Program-made: the position numbers and the translations under genes
The notes under the pieces: generated by a model
What the model was told of the DNA's origin: nothing
What the model saw: only the letters and a program-made list of their open reading frames with translations
Database searches by the model: none
Part shown: positions 23,863 through 33,064 of the stretch, one piece after another
Layout: each line of letters starts with the position of its first letter
Position numbering within the stretch: the first letter of the stretch is position 1
NCBI GenBank assembly: GCA_046316495.1
Contig: JBKDAM010000168.1
Location: forward strand, 1 to 33,426
Length of the DNA stretch: 33,426 bases
Source of the DNA: M3007 sp046316495
GTDB lineage: Bacteria; Bacteroidota; Bacteroidia; Chitinophagales; Saprospiraceae
Reading direction: 5' to 3'

Positions 23863-26800
23863 CTATCTTAAAACCACTTTTCGGCTGAAGGTTCGTCCTC
23901 CTGATGATAACTGAACAAAATATAAGCCCCTCGGTAAGGTAGCCGTTGACACTATTACCCGACTTTCTCCTTTTGGCAGCTGTACCGACTGAACCAGTTG
24001 ACCAGTACTGTTAAAGACTGAAACAAGCTGATCCTGAACCTCATATTGCTCCAAGACTAACCAGATGGCATCCGTTGCAGGGTTAGGGAATAGCTGGAAA
24101 TCCATTGTGCCAGCCAGGTTCTCCGTCTCAACCAATAACTGTATCACAAAAACAAGCGTGCCTAAATAACCACCATCTCCATCACTCACAATAAACCGAA
24201 ACTTGTCAGCCGCCCCATTTCCTGCACCAAAGTTATAATAACGTAGCTTGCCGTTGTCAATATCTGCCTGGGTAAACTGGCCTCCAGTTTGGATAGTTCC
24301 TTGACCCTCCACCTTTAACTCGCCTTGCCCAGGGCTTGTAACTAAGGTATATACCAACTCATTATGCGTATTATCATTATCCTCCACCAATAATTTATCG
24401 GACAAGATCTGCTGATTAGTGCCCGCAGCCAAGCTAAGTATATTATTGTTTACTAAATAAGGCGGATTCACAACAACTGACTGGCAGATGTCTAATTCCA
24501 AAGCGTCAATAGTTCCTCCTGACCCTGCAACCTGATCCCTAATCGATAAGGTCCACTGCCCCTGCGCCTGTTGCCCGACAAAAGGTAACAAAGGATTTTG
24601 AGGGCGAACAAAACTACCTCCAGCATTATTCGGTGGACAAGTAAATGCATTGGGGGCACTGTCATCCATTCCAAAATCATACACCCCATTGTAGTTATTA
24701 CAACGATTTTTGAACAACAATACCTCCGTTCCTAACGGTGAGATCAATTTGGCCTCCAAATCACTAAAATAGGAGTGAAATCCTTTTAACTGCTTAATAT
24801 TAATATCCGTAATGGTAGCAGGAGCGAAAAGCTCCACTTTTGAGGTCACAGTAGATGGGTTACCCGCAGGAATATTTTTAGGTAAATCTGTAGGCGTAAA
24901 CGTAGAGCAGTTCTCTGTCAAAGTTGAGAAAAAGAAAGGTTCTGTCCAAGGATGCGGACTACAGATGTTATTCGGACGAATCCGCCAGAAATACGCCTTG
25001 TTCTTTTCTAATAAAAATGGAATCTTAAAGGTATCCAGCGCAGTATTTGTCTTGGAAGCCAATATGGTACCCGGAGCAAAGGAAGGGCTGGAGGCCAGCT
25101 GAACATCATATGAGACGGCATCATCCGCCTTCGCCCAGCGCAATACCTGCGATTGAACTAAATCCGTGCTTCCATCCAAGGGCGACTGAAGGGCCATTGA
25201 AGAGAAATCATTCGTGTATGTGGTGATTGTCACTGTAAACAAGATCGTATCCGCGTTTTCAGCCGTCAATCGGAGTTGGAACTGAAAGGTTCCAGCCTCG
25301 GTCACATCGTTCAAGTCAACCAGCAGTTCTGACTGAGCACCCGGAACCAAGGTAGTTGCACTTAAAGAGACAGAAGCCGAAGCAGGCAAATTCCCGGGAA
25401 CAATTTCCAAATTGGCTGGATTGTTAAAACCTAAGACAGATGCCGTGTAAACAGTAGATGAAAACTGATCAGGCAAGCAGATCGCAGCTGTATTTTCACT
25501 CATGCCGGCTGTGAAAGAGGGTTGCGTCGGTTGAGCAATTACAAAGTTATTGTCCGATACATCAAAAAAGATATTATCGGCCGCATCTACCCGAATCCGA
25601 GCCGAATTTGTAGCCAAATTGGGTACCTGAATATTATGCTCGCCATCATTTGAAACGCCTGTAGCAAGGTAATAAGGCCAAGTTTGACCTCCATCCGTGC
25701 TTAATCGAATATTTACCCGCTGGCAATTAACCGGTGCCAATTGTGTATTGGCAACATCCCACTGTACTGTCACAAACTGACCCGCTGTCCAAGTAGTGCC
25801 ACCTGCATTAGGGGATAACACCAAAAATGGACCCGCCTGCTCCGTTGCACGAAACTCCACATCCTTCCAGTCTACCCCACCATTTGAAGGACGGTTATCA
25901 CGGGCCGAAAAACGAAAGTTCAAATCCCGATCGTATGTTGGAAGCTGCTCTCGCACATCAAAACTATTATTCAGAATGGTACTCCACTTTGGAAAAGTTC
26001 GCGTAGTGGACGTAACTGGCGGATAGGTTCTAAAGAGAGGAGAACTACCTACAGGCGTCTGCAAAGGTGTTTCAGGGCCAATATTGACTTGCTCCCAGCA
26101 AAACGTCAAAATATCCCCATCCGGGTCTGTTCCAGTTCCAGTCAACTCAAATGGCGTGCTAATCGGAATAAAAAAGTCATTTTCATAATCTAACTCAACC
26201 TCTGGCAATTGATTATCTGTATCGGTAAAAAAGCCGCAGGTTCCACCTAAAAAAATCGTGTAATAATCGCGCATCTCCTTAATAGAGCCAGCATGAAAAT
26301 AATCGTCAGAACCAAATTGAATATTATCTGAGCCACAACCTCCAGCATAAGACAAAATTGTAGAACCACTCCCTGGCTCAAACGCACTTGCGCCGTGCCG
26401 CTGATCAATTAACGCGGGAGAACCACCACAACGGTTCCAGGTATGCCCACCCGCAAATTGGTGACCCAATTCCTGTCCCAACACGTTTACAAATACCGGC
26501 CCATAAATCCCCTGCTGACCCGCCGTACATCCACCTGCCTTGTTCCCAGGAACACAAGCCACTCCCAAGCCAAGAGAAACGCCAGCATATCCACCGGAAG
26601 AACGGGCATATACGTGCCCAACATCGTAGTTGTTAGCCCCAATATAGCCGTTGACTACCAAATTATTGGTGCTTGCTAAGGCAGCTGTTTGAAATCCAGA
26701 AAATGGATCGGTATCCGGATTCACAAAAGCCATCGCCTCACAACCTGCTACCAACTGTAAGCGCATCGTGACATCCACTTCAAAAATAGCACTCACCAAG

Positions 26801-27528
26801 TTGGTATATTCCACAATGGCAGCAAAGGCAGTCTCCGGTGTACCACCGTGATCAATACCAAATTCCGCTGTACAAGATGCCGCATAACGATACACTTTCA
26901 AGCGAACCACTTCGCCCACTCCCCGATCTTGAGTAGGTGTCGGAGCAGCAACAACCGGCCTACGCTCATAAATGGTTGCGTTTTCTGCCAAACCACGCTC
27001 CTCTGAAAAATGAATTACTCCGCTTGGAATATCATTCACATGGTAAGATATGTAATAGCGGGTCTGCCCATCCACATACGGCTCGATAAATAACTGCGTA
27101 CGGTCTTTACCCAATACCATCGCCCGGAATCCCCGCACAGTCATACTACCACGAATCAGCTTGGTAGGATCCTTCAAAGAGTACCCCGCAAAAGTTCGAA
27201 TTTCAGGGAAACGATCATATACCGCCTGTTCACAAGCCATTACCCTAAAAACAGCATACGACTCCGTGCTACCATCTGGTAGCGGAACCTCCAAAATAGA
27301 CGGATTGCTCCGATAAGCCTCCGGTGTAAATTCCATTGGGGCCGATTGGAGTGCAGTCGAAAGCGCTGCTTCCCCCAATTCCCAAGTACTAAATTGGGAG
27401 GGTAACCAGGTCCGTGCGCCCGCCAACTCCGAAAGAGCCATCCCTTGTGGTTGGACCGGCTTGAAAAAAGATTGTGCCTGAGCAATCCCAGTACACGCAA
27501 AAAGAAAAAGAAAAGCAAGTTGCCTCAT
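23863..27528 (-). CDS. T9SS-exported reprolysin-like (M12B-type) metalloprotease with altered zinc site
   Basis: The 1221-aa protein has a signal peptide (about 1-18, ending AQAQS), a propeptide-like region and a reprolysin-like domain (about 200-430). Then come Ig/fibronectin-like domains, a proprotein convertase P domain (about 890-1015, with SDLEAKLISPLGTEVLLF), a CSPG/cadherin-like repeat (about 1025-1130) and a T9SS type A sorting tail (about 1145-1221, with FPNPATDAIW). The expected HExxHxxGxxH motif reads QELGHQFAGGH: the first zinc ligand is Gln352 (codon CAG), while E353, H356 and H362 remain. The Met-turn reads ILSYAGG with Leu392 in place of Met. Activity is therefore doubtful. It overlaps the end of holB by 4 bp (ATGA). 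Confidence 0.88.
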   Translation of the reverse strand: MRQLAFLFLFACTGIAQAQSFFKPVQPQGMALSELAGARTWLPSQFSTWELGEAALSTALQSAPMEFTPEAYRSNPSILEVPLPDGSTESYAVFRVMACEQAVYDRFPEIRTFAGYSLKDPTKLIRGSMTVRGFRAMVLGKDRTQLFIEPYVDGQTRYYISYHVNDIPSGVIHFSEERGLAENATIYERRPVVAAPTPTQDRGVGEVVRLKVYRYAASCTAEFGIDHGGTPETAFAAIVEYTNLVSAIFEVDVTMRLQLVAGCEAMAFVNPDTDPFSGFQTAALASTNNLVVNGYIGANNYDVGHVYARSSGGYAGVSLGLGVACVPGNKAGGCTAGQQGIYGPVFVNVLGQELGHQFAGGHTWNRCGGSPALIDQRHGASAFEPGSGSTILSYAGGCGSDNIQFGSDDYFHAGSIKEMRDYYTIFLGGTCGFFTDTDNQLPEVELDYENDFFIPISTPFELTGTGTDPDGDILTFCWEQVNIGPETPLQTPVGSSPLFRTYPPVTSTTRTFPKWSTILNNSFDVREQLPTYDRDLNFRFSARDNRPSNGGVDWKDVEFRATEQAGPFLVLSPNAGGTTWTAGQFVTVQWDVANTQLAPVNCQRVNIRLSTDGGQTWPYYLATGVSNDGEHNIQVPNLATNSARIRVDAADNIFFDVSDNNFVIAQPTQPSFTAGMSENTAAICLPDQFSSTVYTASVLGFNNPANLEIVPGNLPASASVSLSATTLVPGAQSELLVDLNDVTEAGTFQFQLRLTAENADTILFTVTITTYTNDFSSMALQSPLDGSTDLVQSQVLRWAKADDAVSYDVQLASSPSFAPGTILASKTNTALDTFKIPFLLEKNKAYFWRIRPNNICSPHPWTEPFFFSTLTENCSTFTPTDLPKNIPAGNPSTVTSKVELFAPATITDINIKQLKGFHSYFSDLEAKLISPLGTEVLLFKNRCNNYNGVYDFGMDDSAPNAFTCPPNNAGGSFVRPQNPLLPFVGQQAQGQWTLSIRDQVAGSGGTIDALELDICQSVVVNPPYLVNNNILSLAAGTNQQILSDKLLVEDNDNTHNELVYTLVTSPGQGELKVEGQGTIQTGGQFTQADIDNGKLRYYNFGAGNGAADKFRFIVSDGDGGYLGTLVFVIQLLVETENLAGTMDFQLFPNPATDAIWLVLEQYEVQDQLVSVFNSTGQLVQSVQLPKGESRVIVSTATLPRGLYFVQLSSGGRTFSRKVVLR

Positions 27529-28616
27529 AACTTCATAATTTGATGCAGCCGTATAGAACTGTCTAAAAACAATATTTTTGGATTAGCATTTCGTTCAATA
27601 TAATACTCATTTTCACTGAGCAGCTCAGCAAGTTGAGCTATTTTCTCCACTGTCAACACTTTTACCATGTTCCGAGCAGTGTTCAATTCATTCTCAGGCA
27701 GTCGAAGATTATCCCTGCCCGTGGCAGCCAACAAATTTAACTCCCTTAGAAAATGTAGGCAATACTGAATAAACTGCTTTTGATTTTCCCTCCCCATTTT
27801 GGCAAACTGGTCGGTCCACTCCATTAAATCTGGACCATAGCCCCGCCAACACCGCCGTAACCAATCCAACATAAAGGCAGAATCGTCATTGTCCGCATTA
27901 TCCGCTAAAAAAAGCGCCTGCCGGAAATCACCATCTGCTAAAAACGATAACTGGCGCGCTCGTTCCAATCCTATCTGACGCCAAGCCTGTAACCCATCTG
28001 ATATCTCCGCGTCGCTCAATCGATCCACTTTCACCAACTGACACCTAGATAGAATGGTGGGCAATATCTCCTCCGTACCCTCCGCCACAAAAATAAACTG
28101 AGTCTGCTCCGGAGGCTCCTCCACCAATTTCAACAGTCGATTACCCTCCTTCCCCAACAGCTCAGGCATCCACATCACCAAAATCTTGTACTTGCCCTCA
28201 AAAGCACGTAAACTCAGCTTTTTTATAATGGCATTACATTCGTCTTTGTTGATATTACCTTGTTTATTCTCCGCCCCAATCAACTGCAACCATTCATTCA
28301 AATCCAAATAGGGATTACTCAACGCGGCAGAACGCCATTGCTTGATAAAATCCGTACTCACCGCACCAGTACCAATGGTGGGATACGAATAGTGAATGTC
28401 TGGATGAATCATCTGGCCAGATTTCCGGCACGCATTACACGCTTCACAGGGCCCATCCATCACCTGATTTTGAGCACATTGCAAGTACCTAGACAACCAC
28501 AAGCCTAACGCCAAACTACCCGAGCCCGTTGGGCCCAATAACATTAAGGCATGTGGCACGCGACCCTCGCGTACCAACCGCTGCAAGAGCAGCTTAGGCT
28601 GTTGCTGACCAATCAT
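27525..28616 (-). CDS. holB: DNA polymerase III delta' subunit
   Basis: The 363-aa clamp-loader subunit begins with a Rossmann/AAA+ domain. The P-loop is degenerate (GPTGSGSLALG, Ser in place of Lys), as expected because delta' does not hydrolyse ATP. Four cysteines (C47, C57, C60, C63) form the zinc module. The later motif VEEPPEQTQFIFV and the sensor-like ILPTILSRCQ are typical of DnaX/HolB proteins. The ATG at 28616 (MIGQQQPK) is preferred to an in-frame GTG at 28625. It is a housekeeping gene coupled by a 4-bp overlap to the surface protease gene downstream. A -7 box lies 59 nt upstream. Confidence 0.9.
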   Translation of the reverse strand: MIGQQQPKLLLQRLVREGRVPHALMLLGPTGSGSLALGLWLSRYLQCAQNQVMDGPCEACNACRKSGQMIHPDIHYSYPTIGTGAVSTDFIKQWRSAALSNPYLDLNEWLQLIGAENKQGNINKDECNAIIKKLSLRAFEGKYKILVMWMPELLGKEGNRLLKLVEEPPEQTQFIFVAEGTEEILPTILSRCQLVKVDRLSDAEISDGLQAWRQIGLERARQLSFLADGDFRQALFLADNADNDDSAFMLDWLRRCWRGYGPDLMEWTDQFAKMGRENQKQFIQYCLHFLRELNLLAATGRDNLRLPENELNTARNMVKVLTVEKIAQLAELLSENEYYIERNANPKILFLDSSIRLHQIMKL

Positions 28617-28674
28617 CGCTGTCACCCGAAATTATCCGACGTTTAATTAATAAAGATTTTAACCGGAACTTTGG

Positions 28675-28682
28675 CAAAAATA
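28675..28682 (-). promoter_or_regulatory. -7 box upstream of holB
   Basis: TATTTTTG on the minus strand matches TAnnTTTG. No -33 TTG at the right spacing was found, so support is partial. The same 168-bp gap must also hold the plus-strand promoter of the surface protein gene; only a near match (TACCTTTT at about 28747) was seen for that. Confidence 0.35.
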
Positions 28683-28784
28683 AACCAACTTTGTCTAACC
28701 TAATACAGTTTATTTGTCGGCAAGGTTCCATCCAAGCAAATCTTTGTACCTTTTGTACGTTTTCGACGTTTGATTTTCCAAACT

Positions 28785-31538
28785 ATGCAAATTAAATCAA
28801 CCATTTTTATAAAATACATCCTGCTGCTTTGCTCCTTGTCCGTAATTGGTACCCAAACGGCCAGTGCCACCCACAACCGCGCGGGCGAAATCCATATTCA
28901 ACAATTGGGCCCGCTCACCATACGCGCCACCATTATTACCTGGACAAAAACCAGTAGTTTCAATGTTGACCGAGATAGCCTGATCATCGACTGGGGCGAT
29001 GGAACGACCGAAAAAATAGCGCGCTCCAATGGAAATGGAGTCCCACTCCCCAATGACGTAAAATACAATACCTACGTGGGCATACATACTTACAGCGGCC
29101 AAGCTACGTATGCTATCTCTATGACCGACCAAAACAGAATCGCTGGAATCATCAATGTGAATCCACCCTCCTCCGATTTTGTCCCCTTTCATATCGCAAC
29201 CACCTACACCTTTCAAAGCACCCAGTTTGGTGGAGAAAACACCACTCCTTACCTCCTACAACCACCCGTCGATAACGCCTGTGTAGGAAAACCGTTTAAA
29301 CACAACCCCAATGCGTTTGACCCAGACGGAGACAGCCTCTCTTACCAACTAATTGTCCCACTGCAAGGCCCTGGACAACAAGTACCTAACTATAGCTACC
29401 CCAGCCAAATTATCCCAGGAGGGAATAATATCCTCCAGCTCAACCCGGTAACCGGTGACCTGATCTGGTTAACCCCTCAGTCCCCCGGAGAATACAACAT
29501 CGCTATTGCGATCATATCTTGGAGAGGCGGAAGCCCTATTGATACGACGATACGAGATATGCAGGTCAAAGTAGATCAATGCCAAAATAATCCACCCATA
29601 GTACAGGCTCCCAAGGAATTCTGTGTTGTAGCCGGCCAAACAATTTCCTTTAATGTACAAGCCACCGATCCAGACTCGCTCGACTGGGTACGACTCACCG
29701 CCCTCGGTGGGCCCTTTAATACGCCCTTTAGCCCCGCCAGCTTCTCAGCACCCGCCACTTGGCAAAAACCCCCTATTGAGGGAACTTTCCAGTGGACTAC
29801 CAGCTGCGAACACATTTCGGATCAACCATATTCGGTCGTATTCAAGGCCACAGATTCAGTCAGTGTGCAATTCCCTAGACTTTCCGACCTTAGATCTGTA
29901 TCAATCAAAGTAGTTGGACCGGCCCCTCAAGATGTCCAAGCCTCCGCCACTGGAGAAAAAGTGACCATTTCATGGGAGCATCCTTACAGCTGCCAAGAAT
30001 CCGGCAATGACAATTTTTACGGCTTCTCTGTTTGGAGAAAAGAGGGAAGCAACCCTTTCCCCTTAGATACCTGCGACCCAGGATTGGCTGGAAAAGGATA
30101 TACCCAACTGGTGTTTGTTACCAAAACCCTCGAAAATGGACGATTTGTCTTTGAAGACAATAATGTTCAGAGGGGACGAACCTATTGCTACCGAGTAGAG
30201 GCCAAATTTGCCCGTATTTCCGGTGCAGGGTTTCCCTACAATATTGTAGAAGGCTTACCCTCAGAGGAGGTCTGCGTGCAGCTACCCCGCGATGTGCCGA
30301 TTATTACCAGGGTCTCCGTGGAGTCGACCGCCCAAACCAATGGGTCCATTCAGGTCTGCTGGACAAAACCCTTAGCTAGTGACCTGGATACCCTTCTTAA
30401 TCCTGGTCCGTATCGATACCAACTACTAAGAGGCAACGGTTTGTCGGGTAATAACCTAGAGGAAGTACCTGGTGCCTCCTTTATTTCACCCAGTTTTTGG
30501 CAGGCAAATGATACCTGCTTTACCGACACTAACCTGAACACCACCGACAATGCCTATCATTATCAAGTGGCTTTTTATGTCAATGGCAATCAAGTACCCA
30601 CCGGAAAAACCAACCAAGCCTCTAACTGCTTTCTAACCATTGCTTCCACAGATCGCAAAAACATCCTAACCTGGCAAGAAATCGTGCCTTGGGGAAATTA
30701 TGAGTACGTGGTCTTCCGCCTGAATGAAACCAACAACCTTTTTGAGCCTGTTGACACAGTAATCACCCCCATTTTTGAAGATAAAAATTTAGAAAATGGC
30801 CAAGAGTATTGTTATGTCATACGCTGTGTTGGCTCCTATGGCGTAAGCGGTATCGAAGCCCCTCTGCTAAACTGGAGCCAAGAGGCCTGCGGTATTCCTT
30901 TAGACACCGTCCCACCTTGTGTACCCACACTGTTCGTCACCAATCGCTGCAATACCGGAATCTCCCTGGAGCTACCTGACCCTCCTTTTGAAAACCTACT
31001 AACCTGGACCCTCTCAGACCCATCCTGCCAAGAATCAAATGACTTGGCAGAGTACAAAATATGGTACACCCAAAACTTGGAAATCGCCCCGGAAGTAGTG
31101 GCTATTCTAAACGCCGTAGGAACTACCCAATTCTTACACCTCCTAGACGACGGCCTTGCAGGATGCTACTCCATCTCTTCAATCGATTCCATTGGAAATG
31201 AAAGTCCTTTAAGTGCGCTTACCTGCGTCGATAACTGCCCAGAATACGAACTGCCCAACACCTTCACCCCAAACAACGACGGTGAAAACGACCTCTTCAC
31301 TCCATTCCCCGGCTGGCGCTTCGTGGAACGAGTCGATTTTCAAGTATTCAACCGCTGGGGAAACCGCATTTTCCAAACCACCGATCCCGCCATTCGCTGG
31401 AACGGAACTACCTCCGATGGCAAAAAAGTGGCAGACGGAACCTATTTCTATACCTGTATCGTCTATCCCAGCGGACTAAACGCCCCCACTACTTTACCCA
31501 CCACATTAAGTGGCTGGATTGAAGTGTTAGGAAACTAG
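28785..31538 (+). CDS. Fibronectin-type surface protein with T9SS type B sorting domain
   Basis: The 917-aa protein has a signal peptide (about 1-30, ending TASATHN). The N-terminal region starts THNRAGEIHI and has PKD/cadherin-like stretches (for example NAFDPDGDSLSYQL). Several fibronectin type III-like domains with WxxPxxC-type patterns follow (about 380-780). The last 95 residues (LPNTFTPNNDGENDLF, FNRWGN, WNGTTSDGKKVADGTYFY) are the gliding motility-associated C-terminal domain, the T9SS type B signal. It should be exported and attached to the cell surface. The first ATG in frame is 28785; a TTG at 28770 would place extra residues before the signal peptide. The role in adhesion or motility is inferred. 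Confidence 0.92.
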   Translation: MQIKSTIFIKYILLLCSLSVIGTQTASATHNRAGEIHIQQLGPLTIRATIITWTKTSSFNVDRDSLIIDWGDGTTEKIARSNGNGVPLPNDVKYNTYVGIHTYSGQATYAISMTDQNRIAGIINVNPPSSDFVPFHIATTYTFQSTQFGGENTTPYLLQPPVDNACVGKPFKHNPNAFDPDGDSLSYQLIVPLQGPGQQVPNYSYPSQIIPGGNNILQLNPVTGDLIWLTPQSPGEYNIAIAIISWRGGSPIDTTIRDMQVKVDQCQNNPPIVQAPKEFCVVAGQTISFNVQATDPDSLDWVRLTALGGPFNTPFSPASFSAPATWQKPPIEGTFQWTTSCEHISDQPYSVVFKATDSVSVQFPRLSDLRSVSIKVVGPAPQDVQASATGEKVTISWEHPYSCQESGNDNFYGFSVWRKEGSNPFPLDTCDPGLAGKGYTQLVFVTKTLENGRFVFEDNNVQRGRTYCYRVEAKFARISGAGFPYNIVEGLPSEEVCVQLPRDVPIITRVSVESTAQTNGSIQVCWTKPLASDLDTLLNPGPYRYQLLRGNGLSGNNLEEVPGASFISPSFWQANDTCFTDTNLNTTDNAYHYQVAFYVNGNQVPTGKTNQASNCFLTIASTDRKNILTWQEIVPWGNYEYVVFRLNETNNLFEPVDTVITPIFEDKNLENGQEYCYVIRCVGSYGVSGIEAPLLNWSQEACGIPLDTVPPCVPTLFVTNRCNTGISLELPDPPFENLLTWTLSDPSCQESNDLAEYKIWYTQNLEIAPEVVAILNAVGTTQFLHLLDDGLAGCYSISSIDSIGNESPLSALTCVDNCPEYELPNTFTPNNDGENDLFTPFPGWRFVERVDFQVFNRWGNRIFQTTDPAIRWNGTTSDGKKVADGTYFYTCIVYPSGLNAPTTLPTTLSGWIEVLGN

Positions 31539-31579
31539 TTTATTTTGGAAAAATTAAGGAAAGGGTACGTATAATCGGA

Positions 31580-31641
31580 CCTTACAGTAAGGAAAAGTAG
31601 GTGCCCGCTTAGGTATGGTATTGCCCAACCACTGCTAGTGG
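31580..31641. repeat. Two small inverted repeats between convergent genes
   Basis: CCTTACAGTAAGG (31580-31592) and CCACTGCTAGTGG (31629-31641) are short hairpins in the 115-bp gap between the surface protein gene and the ClbS-like gene. Neither has a clear U-tract, so terminator function is uncertain. Confidence 0.3.
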
Positions 31642-31653
31642 AAGTCTATAAGT

Positions 31654-32166
31654 TTAATGGAGCTGATTCATTTTCTTCCACTTTCGTATTCTGTCCTTCG
31701 CGTTTTTGAAGGGAGAAGTGGTGTTTAGCTGTATCATTTTCCCCAATGGCCACTTGTCATACCAAGCCAACTCATAAAGTTCGTTGTTGGTTTTGCTTTC
31801 AACTAACTTCAACACTTCATAAGTTGTGTTATCCAGTTTTGATATAAGCGTTTGAAAATCATCTTGTTCATAATCTTGATAAAACTTCTGTGCAAGTCGT
31901 CCGAGTTCGTTCCACTTGAAACCCGTTTCAGGAAAATCAACCTCAAGGCCCTTATCTTTCCTATCGCTCCATTTTAACAACAATTGCCCCCAACCAACCA
32001 AATAAGCAAGCAGGTTATTAACGCTCATTACCGTATTTTTAGAGTGTCCCTCAAGTGCTCTTATACCTGCTAGTTCACTTGGAATGCCAGCGAGTTCTGT
32101 TTTCAACTTTTCGTAGTTACCTAGAATTGAGTGAAGCAATTCTTCTTTATTCTTCGGTATGGCCAT
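31654..32166 (-). CDS. ClbS/DfsB-family four-helix bundle protein
   Basis: The 170-aa cytoplasmic protein matches the ClbS/DfsB (DUF1706) family in length and pattern: PKNKEELLHSILGNYEKL at the N-terminus, then SVNNLLAYLVGWGQLLLKW and a C-terminal PFKNAKDRIRKWKK. E. coli ClbS is a cyclopropane hydrolase that protects against colibactin; most members have unknown substrates, and I propose no specific one here. The gene is more AT-rich than the core genes and sits next to a GNAT gene in what looks like an accessory segment. A weak promoter-like TTG-N16-TAATTTG lies about 20-45 nt upstream of the ATG. Confidence 0.88.
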   Translation of the reverse strand: MAIPKNKEELLHSILGNYEKLKTELAGIPSELAGIRALEGHSKNTVMSVNNLLAYLVGWGQLLLKWSDRKDKGLEVDFPETGFKWNELGRLAQKFYQDYEQDDFQTLISKLDNTTYEVLKLVESKTNNELYELAWYDKWPLGKMIQLNTTSPFKNAKDRIRKWKKMNQLH

Positions 32167-32497
32167 TAGTATTCAAGATATCAAATTATGTACATCGACA
32201 GGATCAACATAATATTCCCCCAACTACGCCAAACTACCAACTTGGCTAAAGGTTGAGGCGAAGTGGTCGACCACTTAATGGTTAAATTCGGCCGATTTTC
32301 TCCATGCGGGCTGGGTAAAATTAAATGTGCTGCAATCTGCTATTTCACTGTTGTCTATTTTTTCAGGGTGACGCATAACGGTTGGCGACAGATATAGTAG
32401 CGAAAATCGAAGCACAAATGTTCAGTTTCGAACCCTCATTCAATCAATAAACTAAGCTTAAGTTTAACATTAAACCCGCCATTTCACCAAACTGCTT
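32167..32497. other. Accessory intergenic region with palindrome and cassette-like motifs
   Basis: No gene is recognised in these 331 bp. They contain a perfect 16-bp palindrome (32261-32276) and, at 32373-32387, a GCATAAC-G-GTTGGCG box pair resembling the core sites of integron attC elements. An AT-rich stretch leads to the end of the GNAT gene. Confidence 0.4.
32261..32276. repeat. Perfect 16-bp palindrome
   Basis: AAGTGGTCGACCACTT is fully self-complementary with no spacer. It could be a dimeric repressor operator or a restriction/recombination target. It lies about 95 bp upstream of the ClbS-like gene start. Confidence 0.55.
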
Positions 32498-33064
32498 TTA
32501 GCGGTCCGGCTTTTTATTTTTTTCGTAATCATTTTTGTCAATTTTATACCAATTACACTCAATGTCTTCGTAGTAAAATGTTTCAATTAAACTCAGCCCA
32601 ACTTTTTGAAGGATTTTATTAGAGCCAATATTTTGACAACTTGCTGCAGCATAAACCTCTTCCACTTTTAGTGTATTAAAAGCGTAGTCAAGGGATGCAA
32701 TTGCAGTTTCTGTCGCAATTCCTTGCCCCCAATATTTTCTTATTAGTCTGTAACCAAGGTCATAATAGTTTTTATGATTGTTTATCAAGTCGGTTACAAA
32801 TTTTAGACCTGTCCAACCAATGAAGTCATTCGATTTCTTGTCAATGATAGCCCATCTTCCAATTCCATTATCATGGTATTGTTGTCGGATAAAATTTATT
32901 ACGTCAACAATTTGCGCTTTATCGGTTATGGGTTTGTTACCTAAATATCTATGTACTTCTGGGTCGGAATCAAGTTCAAAAAGTCCTTCAATATCAGAAG
33001 GAAGTATTTCTCTTAATATTAGTCGTTCTGTTTCGGCAAATATTTTCTTTTCTGTTCTGTCAAT
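32498..33064 (-). CDS. GNAT-family N-acetyltransferase lacking a standard start codon
   Basis: The frame is open from a TAA at 33070-33068 to the stop at 32498. It encodes about 188 residues with a complete GNAT (RimJ/RimL-like) fold: FAETERLILREILPSD near the N-terminus, GRWAIIDKKSNDFIGWTGLK in the middle, acetyl-CoA loop YWGQGIATETA and the C-terminal ASCQNIGSNKILQKVGL. The first ATG/GTG/TTG in frame is a TTG at 32788, far inside the domain. The natural N-terminus coincides with an ATT codon at 33064 (reading DRTEKKIFAETERL after it). Either ATT serves as a rare start or the ATG has mutated. The acceptor substrate is unknown. The gene is AT-rich and flanked by cassette-like repeats. Confidence 0.7.
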   Translation of the reverse strand: MDRTEKKIFAETERLILREILPSDIEGLFELDSDPEVHRYLGNKPITDKAQIVDVINFIRQQYHDNGIGRWAIIDKKSNDFIGWTGLKFVTDLINNHKNYYDLGYRLIRKYWGQGIATETAIASLDYAFNTLKVEEVYAAASCQNIGSNKILQKVGLSLIETFYYEDIECNWYKIDKNDYEKNKKPDR

